From Thinopyrum elongatum (taxonomy: Eukaryota > Streptophyta > Magnoliopsida > Poales > Poaceae): a stretch of DNA of 64,000 nucleotides. Positions 34,952 through 48,096 of this stretch are shown one piece after another. The stretch lies in contig CM022303.1 in assembly GCA_011799875.1 (NCBI GenBank), forward strand, positions 544,699,632-544,763,631, given 5' to 3'. Both the position numbers and the translations under genes were made by a program. The notes beneath the pieces were generated by a model, which saw nothing but the letters and a program-made list of their open reading frames with translations, was not told the DNA's origin and did not search any database. Position 1 is the first letter of the stretch. Each line of letters starts with the position of its first letter.

Positions 34952-36533
34952 TGATACGTCTCCAACGTATCTATAATTTTTTATTGTTCCATGCTATTAT
35001 ATTATCTGTTTCGGATGTTTTATATGCATTAATATGCTATTTTATATTATTTTTGGGACTAACTTATTAACCTGGAGCCCAGTGCCAGTTTCTGTTTCTT
35101 CCTTGTTTTTGAGTTTTAGAGAAAAGGAATATCAAACGGAGTCCAAATGGAATAAAACTTTTGCGATGATTTTTCTTGGACCAGAAGACACCCAGCAGAC
35201 TTGGAGAGGGCGCCAGAAGAGTCCCGAGGGCTCCAAAAGCCCTCAGGGCGCGCCCTAGGGGGGCGCCCCCTGGCTTGTGGGCCCCACGGGACTCCTCCAA
35301 CCCTAATTCTTTCGCTATAAATTCCCAAATATTCCCAAACGACCAGAAGCGTCCACCAAAATACTTTTTCGCTGCCGTAACCTTCTGTACCCGTGAGATC
35401 CCATATTTGGTCGTTTTCCGGCACCCTGCCGAAGGGGGATTCGATCACGGAGGGCTTCTACATCAACTCTGTTGCCCTTCCGATGAAGCATGAGTAGTTT
35501 ACCACAGACCTACAGGTCCATAGCTAGTAGCTAGATGGCTTCTTCTCTCTCTTTGTTCTTCAATACAATGTTCTCCTCGATGTTCTTGGAGTTCTATCCG
35601 ATGTAATATTCTTTTGCGGTGTGTTTGTCGAGATCCGATGAATTGTGGATTTATGATTAGATTATCTATGAATATTATTTGAATCTTCTCTGAATTCTTA
35701 TATGCATGATTTGATATCTTTGTATTTCTCCTTGAATTATCGGTTTGGTTTGGCCAACTAGATTGGTTCTTCTTGCAATGGGAGAGGTGCTTAGTTTTGG
35801 GTTCAATCTTGCGGTGTCCTCACCCAGTGACAAAGTAGGGGTAGTGAGGCACGTATTGTATTGTTGCCATCAAGGGTAAAAAGTTGGGGTTTTCATCATA
35901 TTGCTTGAGTTTATCCCTCTACATCATGTCATCTTACTTAAGGCGTTACTCCGTTCTTATGAACTTAATACTCTAGATGCATGCTAGATTGCGGTCGATG
36001 TGTGGAGTAATAGTAATAAATGCAGGCAGGAGTCGGTCTACTTGACACGGACGTGATGCCTATATTCATAATCATTGCCTTGGATATCGTCATAACTTTG
36101 CGCTTTTCTATCAATTGTTCGACAGTAATTTGTTCACCCACCGTATGCTTTCTTTCAAGAGAGAAGCCTCTAGTGAAACCTATGGTCCCCGGGTCTAGTT
36201 TCGATCATATATTTTCAGATCTATAAACCAAAAAACCCAAAAATACCATGCTGCAATTTATTTACTTTTATTTTTTTTATGTTTTAGTAATCTTTTATAT
36301 CTATCTCTATCAGATCTCATCCTTGCAAGTGACCGTGAAGGGATTGACAACCCCTTTATCGCGTTGGATGCAAGTGTTTGATTGTTTGTGCAGGTCCATA
36401 GATTGGAGACTTGCGTGTACCTCCTACTGGATTGATACCTTGGTTCTCAAACTGAGGGAAATACTTATCTCTACTTTGCTGCATCACCCTTTCCCCTTCA
36501 AGGGAAAAACCAACGCAAGCTCAAGAAGTAGCA
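34952..36533 (+). repeat. S2 3' LTR
   Basis: It matches 29502-31058. It carries a small insertion (CTAGGGGGGCGCCCC region, about 35250) absent from the 5' copy. It ends AGTAGCA, followed by the TSD ATGGT. Confidence 0.92.
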
Positions 36534-36538
36534 ATGGT

Positions 36539-37257
36539 ACCCATGGATTCGGCTAGCCGTCGAGTGTGTTTGTTGGTGGAGGGGGAGTAAACCTTTACTT
36601 TTATCGCTTGGGAACCGCCACTAATGTGTTTAGCATGGAAGATATCGATAACTAATGGTCGCGAAGTAAACAGGAAGGGTGCATTTCTCAAAATTTCATT
36701 TATCTCTGTTTTAAAAACTTGAGCTCTGGCACCGCTGCAAATCACTGCTTCCCTCTGCGAAGGGACTTTCTATTTAATTTTATGTTGTGTCATCACCTTC
36801 TCAAATAAGCGCGAGATCTTAGAGCACTATTGTCATCCTCATGCATTGTGTATAGCTAATGTTGGGTGCATTATGACTGGATCTTTTCTACCACGAATTA
36901 CAATGTTTAGTCGCTGCTTGAACTTTGGAGGTTCTCTGCATTTATGTTTTGTGGTCTCAGAAAGGGCTAGCGAGATACCACTGTTGTCATATTATATCAT
37001 GATCGTTTTGACAAAGTGTTGTCAGTTGAGATGCTTTATTATTGCTCGCTAGCTGCTTATGCCATTCATATGGGTTAATATAATTTCTAAGAGTTATTGT
37101 TGACATGGTTAGTCATAATCTTTGCTGAAAACTTGGGTGCTACTTAAGCTTATTTATGTAAACAAGAGCAAAAGAGTTCATAAAAGTTTTTCTTTTTCAC
37201 TTTCAGTTTACCAATTGAATTGCTTGAGGACAAGCAAAGGTTTAAGCTTGGGGGAGT
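36539..37257 (+). mobile_element. F: 3' internal region up to the PPT
   Basis: This continues the fragment at 29277-29501. It is non-coding in all frames beyond 74 codons and ends with TTTAAGCTTGGGGGAG, a PPT at about 37241-37256, right before the LTR. Confidence 0.75.
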
Positions 37258-38669
37258 TGATACGCCTCCGTCGTATCTACTTTTCCTAACGCTTATACTC
37301 TTGTTTTGGACTCTAATTTGCATGATTTGAATGAAACTAACCCGGACTGACGCTGTTTTCAGCAGAACTACAATGGTGTTGTTTTTGTGCAGAAATAAAA
37401 GTTCTCGGAATGGAACGAAACTTTTTGGAGAATATTTATACAATAAAAGAAAATTACTGGAGCCAAGAACCAACGGAGAGGGGTCCCTGGGGGAGCACAA
37501 TCCACCAGGGCGCGCCCCCTCCTGGCGCGCCCAGGTGGGTTGTGTCCACCTGGTGGCCCTACTGACCCTATCTTCAACGCTATAAAATCCTATTTTTCGA
37601 AGAAAAAAATCAGGGAGAAAGAATTATCGCGTTTCACGAGACGGAGCCGCCGCCACCTCCTGTTCTTCATCGGGAGGCTAGATCTGGAGTCCGTTTGGGG
37701 CTCCGGAGAGGGGGATCTTCGATCTTCGTCATAACCAACCCTTCTCCATCGCCAATTCCATGATGCTCCCCACCAGGAGTGAGTAATTCCTTCGTAGGCT
37801 CACTGGTCGGTGAGGGAGTTGGATGAGATTCATCATGTAATTGAGTTAGTTTTGTTAGGGCTCGAGCCCTAGTATCCATTATGTTCTGAGATTGATCTTG
37901 CTATGACTTTGCCATGCTTAATGCTTGTCACTTTGGGCCCGGGTGCCATGATTTCAGATATGAACCGTTTATGTTATCACCATTATATCCATGTTCTAGA
38001 TCTGATCTTGCAAGTTATAGTCACCTATTGCGTGTTATGATCCGTAAACCCCAGAGTGATAGTATTCGGGATACTTTCCGGTGATGACCGTAGTTTGAGG
38101 AGTTCATATATTCACTGTGTGCTAATGCTTTATTCCGGTTCTCTATTAAAAGGAGGCCTTAATATCCCTTAGTTTCCTTATGGACCATGCTGCCATGGGA
38201 GGGTAGGACAAAAGATGTCATGCAAGTTCTTTCCATAAGCACGTATGACTATTTACGGAATACATGCCTACATTATATTTATGAACTGGAGCTAGTTTTG
38301 TATCGCCCTAGGTTATGACTGTTATATGATCAATATCATCCAACGAATTCACCGATCCAATGCCTACGAATTTTTCACATATTGTTTCTGCTAAGTTACT
38401 ATTGCTATTGCTACTGTTACAACTGCTACAAAATCATTGTTATCATTGTTACCGTTACCGCTACTATTACTACTCTATCAAAACTATCATATTACTTTGC
38501 TACTGATCATCTTGCTGCAGATAATTAATCTCCAGGTGTGGTTGAATTGACAACTCAGCTGCTAATACTTACAAATATTCTTTGGCTCCCCTTGTGTCGA
38601 ATCTATAAATTTGGGTTGAATACTCTACCCTCGAAAACTGTTGCCATCCCCTATACTTGTGGGTTATCA
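37258..38669 (+). repeat. F 3' LTR (1.41 kb)
   Basis: It starts TGATACGCCTCCGTCG and ends GTGGGTTATCA. Just after it comes GTGAT (38670-38674), then Copia LTR sequence. GTGAT is also the matching site in the uninterrupted C2 3' LTR (55626-55630), which supports it as the right TSD. No second F LTR is in the window. The family may be WHAM- or Fatima-like; this is uncertain. Confidence 0.85.
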
Positions 38670-39341
38670 GTGATACCGATGATCGAATCTCGGGCAAGTA
38701 ACATACCGATAGACAAAGGGAACTGCATACAGGATTCGCCGAATCCTTGACATCGAGGTTCGACCGATAAAGATCTTCGTAGAATATGTAGGAACCAATA
38801 TGGGCATCCAGGTCCCGCTATTGGTTATTGACCGTAGAGGTGTCTCGGTCATGTCTGCATGGTTCTCGAACCCGCAGGGTCTATACACTTAACGTTTGGT
38901 GACGATATAAGTATAGTTGAGTCATTATGGTGGTTACCGAAGGTTGTTCGGAGTCCTGGATGAGATCCCAGACATGACGAGGAACTCCGGAATGGTCCAG
39001 AGGTGAAGATCGATATATAGGATGAAGGGAATCAGAGTCCGGAAGTGTTCCAGGGGCACCGGGTTATGACCAGGATGACCGGAAGGGGTTTCGGGGGGGC
39101 CCGACAAGTGTTGGGGGGCCTCATGGGCCTAGACGAGGGGGCACACCAGCCCACTAAGGGGTTGTGCGCCCCCTCACCCCATCCTACGAGGCCAGGAGGG
39201 TTGGTGCGCCCCCCCAGGGCTGCCTCCCCCTTGCTTGGGGGGCAAGGCACCTAGGGGGGCCACCCAAAACCCATCTAGGGTTGCCTTGTGGCCGCCCCCC
39301 TAGGGGAAACCCTAGGGCGCCTCCTCCTCCCCCCTTCCCCC

Positions 39342-39349
39342 TATATATA
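39342..39349 (+). promoter_or_regulatory. TATA box of C2 5' LTR
   Basis: CCCCCTATATATAGAGGGG; the equivalent (TATATATATA) is at 56305-56314 in the 3' LTR. C1 is inserted 24 bp downstream, about where transcription would start. Confidence 0.7.
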
Positions 39350-39368
39350 GAGGGGTAGAGGGAGGGCA

Positions 39369-39373
39369 GCCGC
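39369..39373. repeat. Left target-site duplication of C1 (GCCGC)
   Basis: GCCGC is repeated at 49287-49291. The empty site is at 56334-56338 in the C2 3' LTR. Confidence 0.93.
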
Positions 39374-41090
39374 TGTTGGGGATCGTAGCAGAATTTTAAA
39401 ATTTTCTACGCATCACCAAGATCAATCTATGGAGTCATCTAGCAACGAGAGAGAGGGGAGTGCATCTACATACCTTTGTAGATCGTGAGCGGAAGCGTTC
39501 AAGAGAACGGGGTTGATGGAGTCGTACTCGTCGTGATCCAAATCACCGATGACCGAGCGCCGAACGGACGGCACCTCCGTGTTCAACACACGTACGGTTG
39601 GGAGAGACGTCTCCTCCTTCTTGATCCAGCAAGGGGGAAGGAGAGGTTGATGAGGATCCAGCAGCACGACGGCGTGGTGGTGGAAGCAGCGGGATCTCGG
39701 CAGGGCTTCACCAAGCACCAACGAGAGGGAGAGGTGTCACGGGAGGAGAGGGAGGCGCCAGGGGCTGAGGTGTGTCCTCCCTCCCACCCCTCCACTATTT
39801 ATAGGGGGAAGGGGAGAGGGGGCCGGCCCCCTCAGATCCAATCTGAGGGGAGGGGCGGCGGCCAAGGGGGTGGCTTGCCCCCCAAGCCAGGTGGAGGCGC
39901 CCCCCACCCCTAGGGTTCCCAACCCTAGGCGCAGGGGAGGCCCATAGGGGGGCGCACCAGCCCACCAGGGGCTGGTTCCCTTCCCACTTCAGCCCATGGG
40001 GCCCTCCGGGATAGGTGGCCCCACCCGGTGGACCCCCGGGACCCTTCCGGTGGTCCCGGTACAATACCGATTACCCCCGAAACCTTCCCGGTGGCCGAAA
40101 CTGGACTTCCTATATACAATTCTTTACCTCCGGACCATTCCGGAGCTCCTCGTGACGTCCGGGATCTCATCCGGGACTCCGAACAACTTTCGGGTTACCG
40201 CATACTAATATCTCTACAACCCTAGCGTCACCGAACCTTAAGTGTGTAGACCCTACGGGTTCGGGAGACACGCAGACATGACCGAGACGACTCTCCGGTC
40301 AATAACCAACAGCGGGATCTGGATACCCATGTTGGCTCCCACATGCTCCTCGATGATCTCATCGGATGAACCACGATGTCGAGGATTCAATCAATCCCGT
40401 ACGCAATTCCCTTTGTCTATCGGTACGATACTTGCCCGAGATTCGATCGTCGGTATACCGATACCTTGTTCAATCTCGTTACCGGCAAGTCTCTTTACTC
40501 GTTTCCGTAACACATCATCCTGTGAACACCTCCTTGATCACATTGAGCTCATTATGATGATGTCCTACCGAGTGGGCCCAGAGGTACCTCTCCGTCACAC
40601 GGAGTGACAAATCCCATTCTCGATTCGTGCCAACCCAACAGACACTTTCGGAGATACCCGTAGTGCACCTTTATAGCCACCCAGTTACGTTGTGACGTTT
40701 GGTACACCCAAAGCACTCCTACGGTATCCGGGAGTTGCACAATCTCATGGTCTAAGGAAAAGTTACTTGACATTGGAAAAGCTTTAGCAAACAAACTACA
40801 CGATCTAGTGCTAGGCTTAGGATTGGGTCTTGTCCATCACATCATTCTCCTAATGATGTGATCCCGTTATCAATGACATCCAATGTCCATGGTCAGGAAA
40901 CCGTAACCATCTATTGATCAACGAGCTAGTCAACTAGAGGCTTACTAGGGACATGTTGTGGTCTATGTATTCACACATGTATTACGATTTTCGGATAACA
41001 CAATTATAGCATGAATAACAGACAATTATCATGAACAAGGAAATATAATAATAACCATTTTATTATTGCCTCTAGGGCATATTTCCAACA
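39374..41090 (-). repeat. C1 3' LTR
   Basis: It runs from TGTTGGGGATCG to TTTCCAACA on the plus strand, and starts TGTTGGAAATATGCCC in element sense. A TATA box lies at 39796-39803 (TATAAATA on minus). Short frames inside it recur identically in the other LTR and are not genes. Confidence 0.95.
39796..39803 (-). promoter_or_regulatory. TATA box in C1 3' LTR
   Basis: TATAAATA on the minus strand; the equivalent is at 46802-46809 in the 5' LTR. Confidence 0.7.
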
Positions 41091-41101
41091 GTCTCCCACT
41101 T
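41091..41101 (-). other. C1 polypurine tract
   Basis: In element sense AAGTGGGAGAC directly precedes the LTR start TGTTGG. Confidence 0.85.
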
Positions 41102-41122
41102 GCACTAGAGTCAATAATCTAG

Positions 41123-44100
41123 TTACATTGTGATGAATCGAACACCCATAGAGTTCTGGTGTTGATCATGTTTTGCTCGTGGAAGAGGTTTAGTCAACGG
41201 ATCTGCTATATTCAAATCCGTGTGCACTTTACAAATATCTATGTCTCCATCTTGAACATGTTCACGTATGGAGTTGAAGCGACGCTTGATATGCCTGGTC
41301 TTCTTGTGAAACCTGGGCTCCTTGGCAAGGGTAATAGCTCCAGTGTTGTCACAGAAGAGAGCCATTGGACCCGACGCATTTGGAATGACTCCTAGGTCGG
41401 TGATGAACTCCTTCATCCATACTGCTTCGTGTGCTGCCTCCAAGGCTGCTATGTACTCCGCTTCGCATGTAGAACCCGCCACGACGCTTTGCTTGCAACT
41501 GCACCAGCTTACCGCTCCACCATTCAAAATATACACGTATCCGGTTTGTGACTTGGAGTCATCCGGATCTGTGTCGAAGCTAGCGTCGACGTAACCCTTT
41601 ACGACGAGCTCTTCGTCACCTCCATATACGAGAAACATATCCTTAGTCCTTTTCAGGTACTTCAGGATGTTCTTGACCGCTGTCCAGTGTTCCTTGCCAG
41701 GATTACTTTGGTACCTACCTACCAAACTTACTGCAAGGTTTACATCAGGTCTGGTACACAGCATGGCATACATAATAGACCCTATGGCTGAGGCATAGGG
41801 GATGACACTCATCTCTTCTATATCTTCTGCCGTGGTCGGGCATTGAGCTGTGCTCAATCTCACACCTTGCAATACAGGCAAGAACCCCTTCTTGGACTGA
41901 TCCATATTGAACTTCTTCAATATCTTATCAAGGTATGTGCTTTGCGAAAGACCTATGAGGCGTCTCGATCTATCCCTATAGATCTTGATGCCTAATATAT
42001 AAGCAGCTTCTCCAAGGTCCTTCATTGAAAAACACTTATTCAAGTAGGCCTTTATACTTTCCAAGAATTCTATATCATTTCCCATCAGCAGTATGTCATC
42101 CACATATAATATGAGAAATGCTACAGAGCTCCCACTCACTTTCTTGTAAACACAGGCTTCTCCATAAGTCTGTGTGAACCCAAACGCTTTGATCATCTCA
42201 TCAAAGCGAATGTTCCAACTCCGAGATGCTTGCACCAGCCCATAGATTGAGCGCTTGAGCTTGCATACCTTGTCAGCATTCTCAGGGTCGACAAAACCTT
42301 CCGGTTGCATCATATACAACTCTTCCTTAAGAAAACCATTAAGGAATGCCGTTTTGACGTCCATTTGCCATATCTCATAATCATAGTATGCGGCAATTGC
42401 TAACATGATTCTGACGGATTTCAGCTTCGCTACGGGTGAGAAAGTCTCATCGTAGTCAACCCCTTGAACTTGTTGATAACCCTTAGCGACAAGCCGAGCC
42501 TTATAGATGGTCACATTACCATCCGCGTCAGTCTTCTTCTTAAAGATCCATTTATTTTCTATGGCTTGCCGATCATCGGGCAAGTCAGTCAAAGTCCATA
42601 CTTCGTTTTCATACATGGATCCTATCTCGGATTTCATGGCTTCAAGCCATTTGTCGGAATCCGGGCCCGCCATCGCTTCTTCATAGTTCGAAGGTTCACT
42701 GTTGTCTAACAACATGATTTCCAGGACAGGATTGCCATACCACTCTGGTGCGGAACGTGTCCTCGTGGACCTTCGAAGTTCAGTGGTAGCTTGATCATGG
42801 TCATTATCAATAACTTCCTCTCTAGCCGGTGTAGGCTCCACAGAAACATTTTCCTGTGCTGCGCTACTCTCCGGTTCGAGGGTCATCTCATCAAGCTCCA
42901 CTTTCCTCCCACTTACTTCTTTCGAGAGAAACTCTTTCTCTAGAAAGGATCCATTCCTGGCAACAAAGATCTTGCCCTCGGATCTTAGGTAGAAGGTATA
43001 CCCAATAGTTTCCTTAGGGTATCCTATGAATACGCATTTTTCCTACTTGGGTTCGAGCTTCTCTGGTTGAAGTTTCTTCACATAAGCATCGCATCCCCAA
43101 ACTTTCAGAAACGACAGCTTAGGTTTCTTCCCAAACCATAATTCATACGGTGTCGTCTCAACGGATTTTGACGGTGCCCTATTTAAAGTGAATGCGGCAG
43201 TCTCTAAAGCATAACCCCAAAAGGATAGCGGTAAATCGGTAAGAGACATCATAGATCGCACCATATCCAATAGAGTGCGATTACGACGTTCGGACACACC
43301 ATTACGCTGAGGTGTTCCAGGCGGCGTGAGTTGTGAAACAATTCCACATTTCCTTAAGTGCGTGCCAAATTCATGACTCAAATATTCTCCTCCACGATCT
43401 GATCGTAAGAACTTTATTTTCTTGTCACGTTGATTCTCAACCTCACTCTGAAATTCCTTGAACTTTTCAAAGGTCTCAGACTTGTGCTTCATCAAGTAGA
43501 CATACCCATATCTACTCAAATCATCGGTGAGGGTGAGAACATAACGATAACCACCGCGAGCCTCAACACTCATTGGACCACACACATCAGTATGTATGAT
43601 CTCTAATAAGTTGGTTGCTCGCTCCATTGTTCCGGAGAACGGAGTCTTGGTCATCTTGCCCAAGAGGCATGGTTCGCATCTGTCAAATGATTCATAATCA
43701 AGAGACTCCAAAAGTCCATCTGCATGGAGTTTCTTCATGCGTTTAACACCGATATGACCAAGGCGGCAGTGCCACAAGTATGTGGGACTATCGTTATCAA
43801 CCTTGCATTTCTTGGCATTCACATTATAAACATGTGTAACATCACGTTCGAGATTCAATAAAAATAAACCATTCACCAGCGGGGCATGACCATAAAACAT
43901 ATCTCTCATATAAATAGAACAACCATTATTCTCAGATTTAAATGAGTAGCCATCTCGCATTAAGCGAGATCCAGATACAATGTTCATGCTCAAAGCTGGC
44001 ACTAAATAACAATTATTGAGGTTTAAAACTAATCCCGTAGGTAGATGCAGAGGTAGCGTGCCGACGGCGATCACATCGACCTTGGAACCATTCCCGATGC

Positions 44101-45094
44101 GCATCGTCACCTCGTCCTTTGCCAGTCTACGCTGATTCCGCAGTTCCTGCTTTGAGTTACAAATATGAGCAACCGCACCGGTATCAAATACCCAGGAACT
44201 ACTACGAGTGCTGGTAAGGTACACATCAATTACATATATATCACATATACCTTTGGTATTGCCGGCCTTCTTATTTGCTAAGTACTTGGGGCAATTCCGC
44301 TTCCAGTGACCGTTTCCCTTGCAATAAAAGCACTCAGTCTCAGGCTTGGGTCCATTCTTTGACTTCTTCCCAGCAGCTGGCTTACCGGGCGCGGCAACTC
44401 CCTTGCCGTCCTTCTTGAAGTTCTTCTTACCCTTGCCCTTCTTGAACTTAGTGGTTTTATTCACCATCAACACTTGATGTTCCTTTCTGATCTCTGCCTC
44501 CGCTGACTTCAGCATCGCATATACCTCGGGAATGGTCTTTTCCATCCCCTGCATGTTGAAGTTCATCACAAAGCTCTTGTAGCTAGGTGGAAGCGACTGG
44601 AGGATTCTGTCAATGACCGCGTCATCCAGGAGATTAATCCCCAGCTGAGACAAGCGGCTGTGCAACCCAGACATTTTGAGTATGTGCTCGCTGACAGAAC
44701 TATTTTCCTCCATCTTACAGCTGTAGAACTTATCGGAGACTTCATATCTCTCGATCCGGGCATGAGCTTGGAAAACCATTTTCAGCTCTTCGAACATCTC
44801 ATATGCTCTGTGATGCTCAAAACGCTTTTGGAGCCCCGGTTCTAAGCTGAAGAGCATGCCGCACTGAACGAAGGAGTAATCATCGGTGCGTGTCTGCCAA
44901 ACGTTCAAATCGTCTGGCAGTGCTGGGAGAGCAGGTGGGCCACCTAACGGTGCTTCAAGGACATATGATTTCTTGGCAGCTATGAGGATAATCCTCAGGT
45001 TACGGACCCAGTCCGCATAGTTGCTACCATCGTCTTTCAGCTTGTTTTTCTCTAGGAACGCGTTGAAGTTGAGGGTAACATTAGCGTTGGCCAT
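41123..45094 (-). pseudogene. C1 gag-pol polyprotein (Copia), one nonsense codon
   Basis: A single frame of 1,323 codons starts at ATG 45094 (MANANV, the start that matches C2); an upstream in-frame ATG at 45121 is possible. Domains in order: gag; CCHC knuckle CFYCKGNGHWKRNC (residues about 255-268); protease with DTGA (about 304); GAG-pre-integrase HCRLGH (about 442); integrase with catalytic D503, D566 and E602 (IIHTDV, SDRGGEY, NGVSERRN); RT with YVDD at about 997; RNase H ending in ADPLTKPL. The order protease, integrase, RT, RNase H is diagnostic of Copia. The only lesion seen is TAG at 43043-43045 (codon 684), between integrase and RT. There is no frameshift. Upstream of the stop, gag, protease and integrase could still be made; RT could not without readthrough. 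Confidence 0.94.
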
Positions 45095-46366
45095 TTGATC
45101 TACAAGATAGATATGTAACATTTAGACTAAGTTCATGACAATTAAGTTCATCTAATCAAATTATGTAATGAACTCCCACTCAGATAGACATCCCTCTCGT
45201 CATCTAAGTGATACATGATCCGAATCGACTAGGCCGTGTCCGATCATCACGTGAGACGGACTAGTCATCAACGGTGAACATCTCCATGTTAATCGTATCT
45301 TCTATACGACTCATGTCCGACCTTTCGGTCTCTTGTGTTCCGAGGCCATGTCTGTACATGCTAGGCTCGTCAAGTCAACCTAAGTGTATTGCTGTGTAAA
45401 TCTGGCTTACACCCGTTGTATTCGAACGTTAGAATCTATCACACCCGATCAACACGTAGTGCTTCGAAACAACGAACCTTCGCAACGGTGCACAGTTAGG
45501 GGGAACACTTTCTTGAAATTTTAGTGAGGGATCATCTTATATGCTACCGTCGTTTTAAGCAAATAAGATGCAAAAACATGATAAACATCACATGCAATCA
45601 AAATAGTGACATGATATGGCCATTATCACTTCGCTCCTTTTGATCTCCATCTTCGGGGCTCCATGATCATCATCGTCACCGGCATGACACCATGATCTTC
45701 ATCATCATGATCTCCATCATCGTGTCTTCATGAAGTTGTCTCGCCAACTATTACTTCTACTACTACGGCTAACGGTTAGCAATAAAGTAAAGTAATTACA
45801 TGGCGAATTTCAATGACACGCAGGTCATATAATAAATTAAGACAACTCCTATGGCTCCTGCCGGTTGTCATACTCATCGACATGCAAGTCGTGATTCCTA
45901 TTACAAGAACATGATCATCTCATACATCACATATATCATTCATCACATCCTTTGGCCATATCACATCACAAAGCACTTGCTGCAAAAACAAGTTAGACGT
46001 CCTCTAATTGTTGTTGCAAGTTTTTTTATGTGGCTGCTATAGGTTTCTAGCAAGAACGTTTCTTACCTACGCCAAAACCACAACGTGATATGCCAATTTC
46101 TATTTACCCTTCATAAGGACCCTGTTCATCGAATCCGATCCGACTAAAGTGGGAGAGACAGACACCCGCTAGCCACCTTATGCAACTAGTGCATGTCAGT
46201 CGGTGGAACCTGTCTCACGTAAGCGTACGTGTAAGGTCGGTCCGGGCCGCTTCATCCCACAGTGCCGCCGAATCAAGATAAGACTAGTAACGGCAAGAAG
46301 ATTGACAAATCGACGCCCACAACTACTTTGTGTTCTACTCGTGCAAGATACTACGCATAGACCTAG
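45095..46366 (-). other. C1 leader between PBS and gag
   Basis: About 1.27 kb are without a supported gene. Near 45650-45725 there are direct repeats of CATGATCTCCATCATC-like sequence (GATGGAGATCATG in element sense), also present in C2. In BARE-type elements the leader carries dimerisation and packaging signals; which bases do so here is not shown. Confidence 0.6.
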
Positions 46367-46379
46367 CTCATGATGCCAC
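46367..46379 (-). other. C1 primer-binding site (tRNA-Met type)
   Basis: The minus strand reads TGGCATCATGAGC, one base inside the LTR end. It resembles the tRNA-Met complement TGGTATCAGAGC with few mismatches, as in BARE-type elements. Confidence 0.85.
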
Positions 46380-48096
46380 TGTTGGGGATCGTAGCAGAAT
46401 TTTAAAATTTTCTACGCATCACCAAGATCAATCTATGGAGTCATCTAGCAACGAGAGAGAGGGGAGTGCATCTACATACCTTTGTAGATCGCGAGCGGAA
46501 GCGTTCAAGAGAACGGGGTTGATGGAGTCGTACTCGTCGTGATCCAAATCACCGATGACCGAGCGCCGAACGGACGGCACCTCCGTGTTCAACACACGTA
46601 CGGTTGGGAGAGACGTCTCCTCCTTCTTGATCCAGCAAGGGAGAAGGAGAGGTTGATGAGGATCCAGCAGCACGACGGCGTGGTGGTGGAAGCAGCGGGA
46701 TCTCGGCAGGGCTTCACCAAGCACCAACGAGAGGGAGAGGTGTCACGGGAGGAGAGGGAGGCGCCAGGGGCTGAGGTGTGTCCTCCCTCCCACCCCTCCA
46801 CTATTTATAGGGGGAAGGGGAGAGGGGGCCGGCCCCCTCAGATCCAATCTGAGGGGAGGGGCGGCGGCCAAGGGGGTGGCTTGCCCCCCAAGCCAGGTGG
46901 AGGCGCCCCCCACCCCTAGGGTTCCCAACCCTAGGCGCAGGGGAGGCCCATAGGGGGGCGCACCAGCCCACCAGGGGCTGGTTCCCTTCCCACTTCAGCC
47001 CATGGGGCCCTCCGGGATAGGTGGCCCCACCCGGTGGACCCCCGGGACCCTTCCGGTGGTCCCGGTACAATACCGATTACCCCCGAAACCTTCCCGGTGG
47101 CCGAAACTGGACTTCCTATATACAATTCTTTACCTCCGGACCATTCCGGAACTCCTCGTGACGTCCGGGATCTCATCCGGGACTCCGAACAACTTTCGGG
47201 TTGCCGCATACTAATATCTCTACAACCCTAGCGTTACCGAACCTTAAGTGTGTAGACCCTACGGGTTCGGGAGACACGCAGACATGACCGAGACGACTCT
47301 CCGGTCAATAACCAATAGCGGGATCTGGATACCCATGTTGGCTCCCACATGCTCCTCGATGATCTCATCGGATGAACCACGATGTCGAGGATTCAATCAA
47401 TCCCGTACGCAATTCCCTTTGTCTATCGGTACGATACTTGCCCGAGATTCGATCGTCGGTATCTCGATACCTTGTTCAATCTCGTTACCGGCAAGTCTCT
47501 TTACTCGTTTCCGTAACACATCATCCTGTGAACAACTCCTTGATCACATTGAGCTCATTATGATGATGTCCTACCGAGTGGGCCCAGAGGTACCTCTCCG
47601 TCACACGGAGTGACAAATCCCAGTCTCGATTCGTGCCAACCCAACAGACACTTTCGGAGATACCCGTAGTGCACCTTTATAGCCACCCAGTTACGTTGTG
47701 ACGGTTGGTACACCCAAAGCACTCCTACGGTATCCGGGAGTTGCACAATCTCATGGTCTAAGGAAAAGTTACTTGACATTGGAAAAGCTTTAGCAAACGA
47801 ACTACACGATCTAGTGCTAGGCTTAGGATTGGGTCTTGTCCATCACATCATTCTCCTAATGATGTGATCCCGTTATCAATGACATCCAATGTCCATGGTC
47901 AGGAAACCGTAACCATCTATTGATCAACGAGCTAGTCAACTAGAGGCTTACTAGGGACATGTTGTGGTCTATGTATTCACACATGTATTACGATTTCCGG
48001 ATAACACAATTATAGCATGAATAACAGACAATTATCATGAACAAGGAAATATAATAATAACCATTTTATTATTGCCTCTAGGGCATATTTCCAACA
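46380..48096 (-). repeat. C1 5' LTR
   Basis: It is 1,717 bp, the same length as the 3' LTR, with 13 substitutions and no indel by eye. TATA box at 46802-46809. It is joined at 48096/48097 directly to a truncated third LTR copy. Confidence 0.95.

Larger units (their letters stand above)
29502..36533 (+). mobile_element. S2: complete non-autonomous Gypsy-type element
   Basis: S2 is 7.03 kb with LTRs of 1.56 and 1.58 kb that start TGATACGTCTCCAACG and end AAGTAGCA. It has a tRNA-Asp type PBS, a PPT before the 3' LTR, and a near-perfect TSD (ACGGT at 29497-29501, ATGGT at 36534-36538). The 3.9-kb internal region has one 279-codon ORF and no gag, protease, RT or integrase, so S2 must have used enzymes of another element. 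The PBS type and LTR start resemble Sabrina-like Triticeae elements; the exact family is not certain. LTR divergence is several percent in the first 300 bp by eye. Confidence 0.9.
38670..39373 (+). repeat. C2 5' LTR, middle part
   Basis: It aligns with 55626-56338 of the C2 3' LTR. The first 638 bp of this LTR lie left of the window, beyond F. A TATA box (TATATATA, 39342-39349) lies 24 bp before the C1 insertion point. Confidence 0.9.

Noticed and set aside
39422..40607. Group of frames repeated at 46428-47613 and partly at 48010-48803, resembling a small gene family
   Set aside because: They are the same positions of the C1 LTR copies, so the repetition is LTR duplication.
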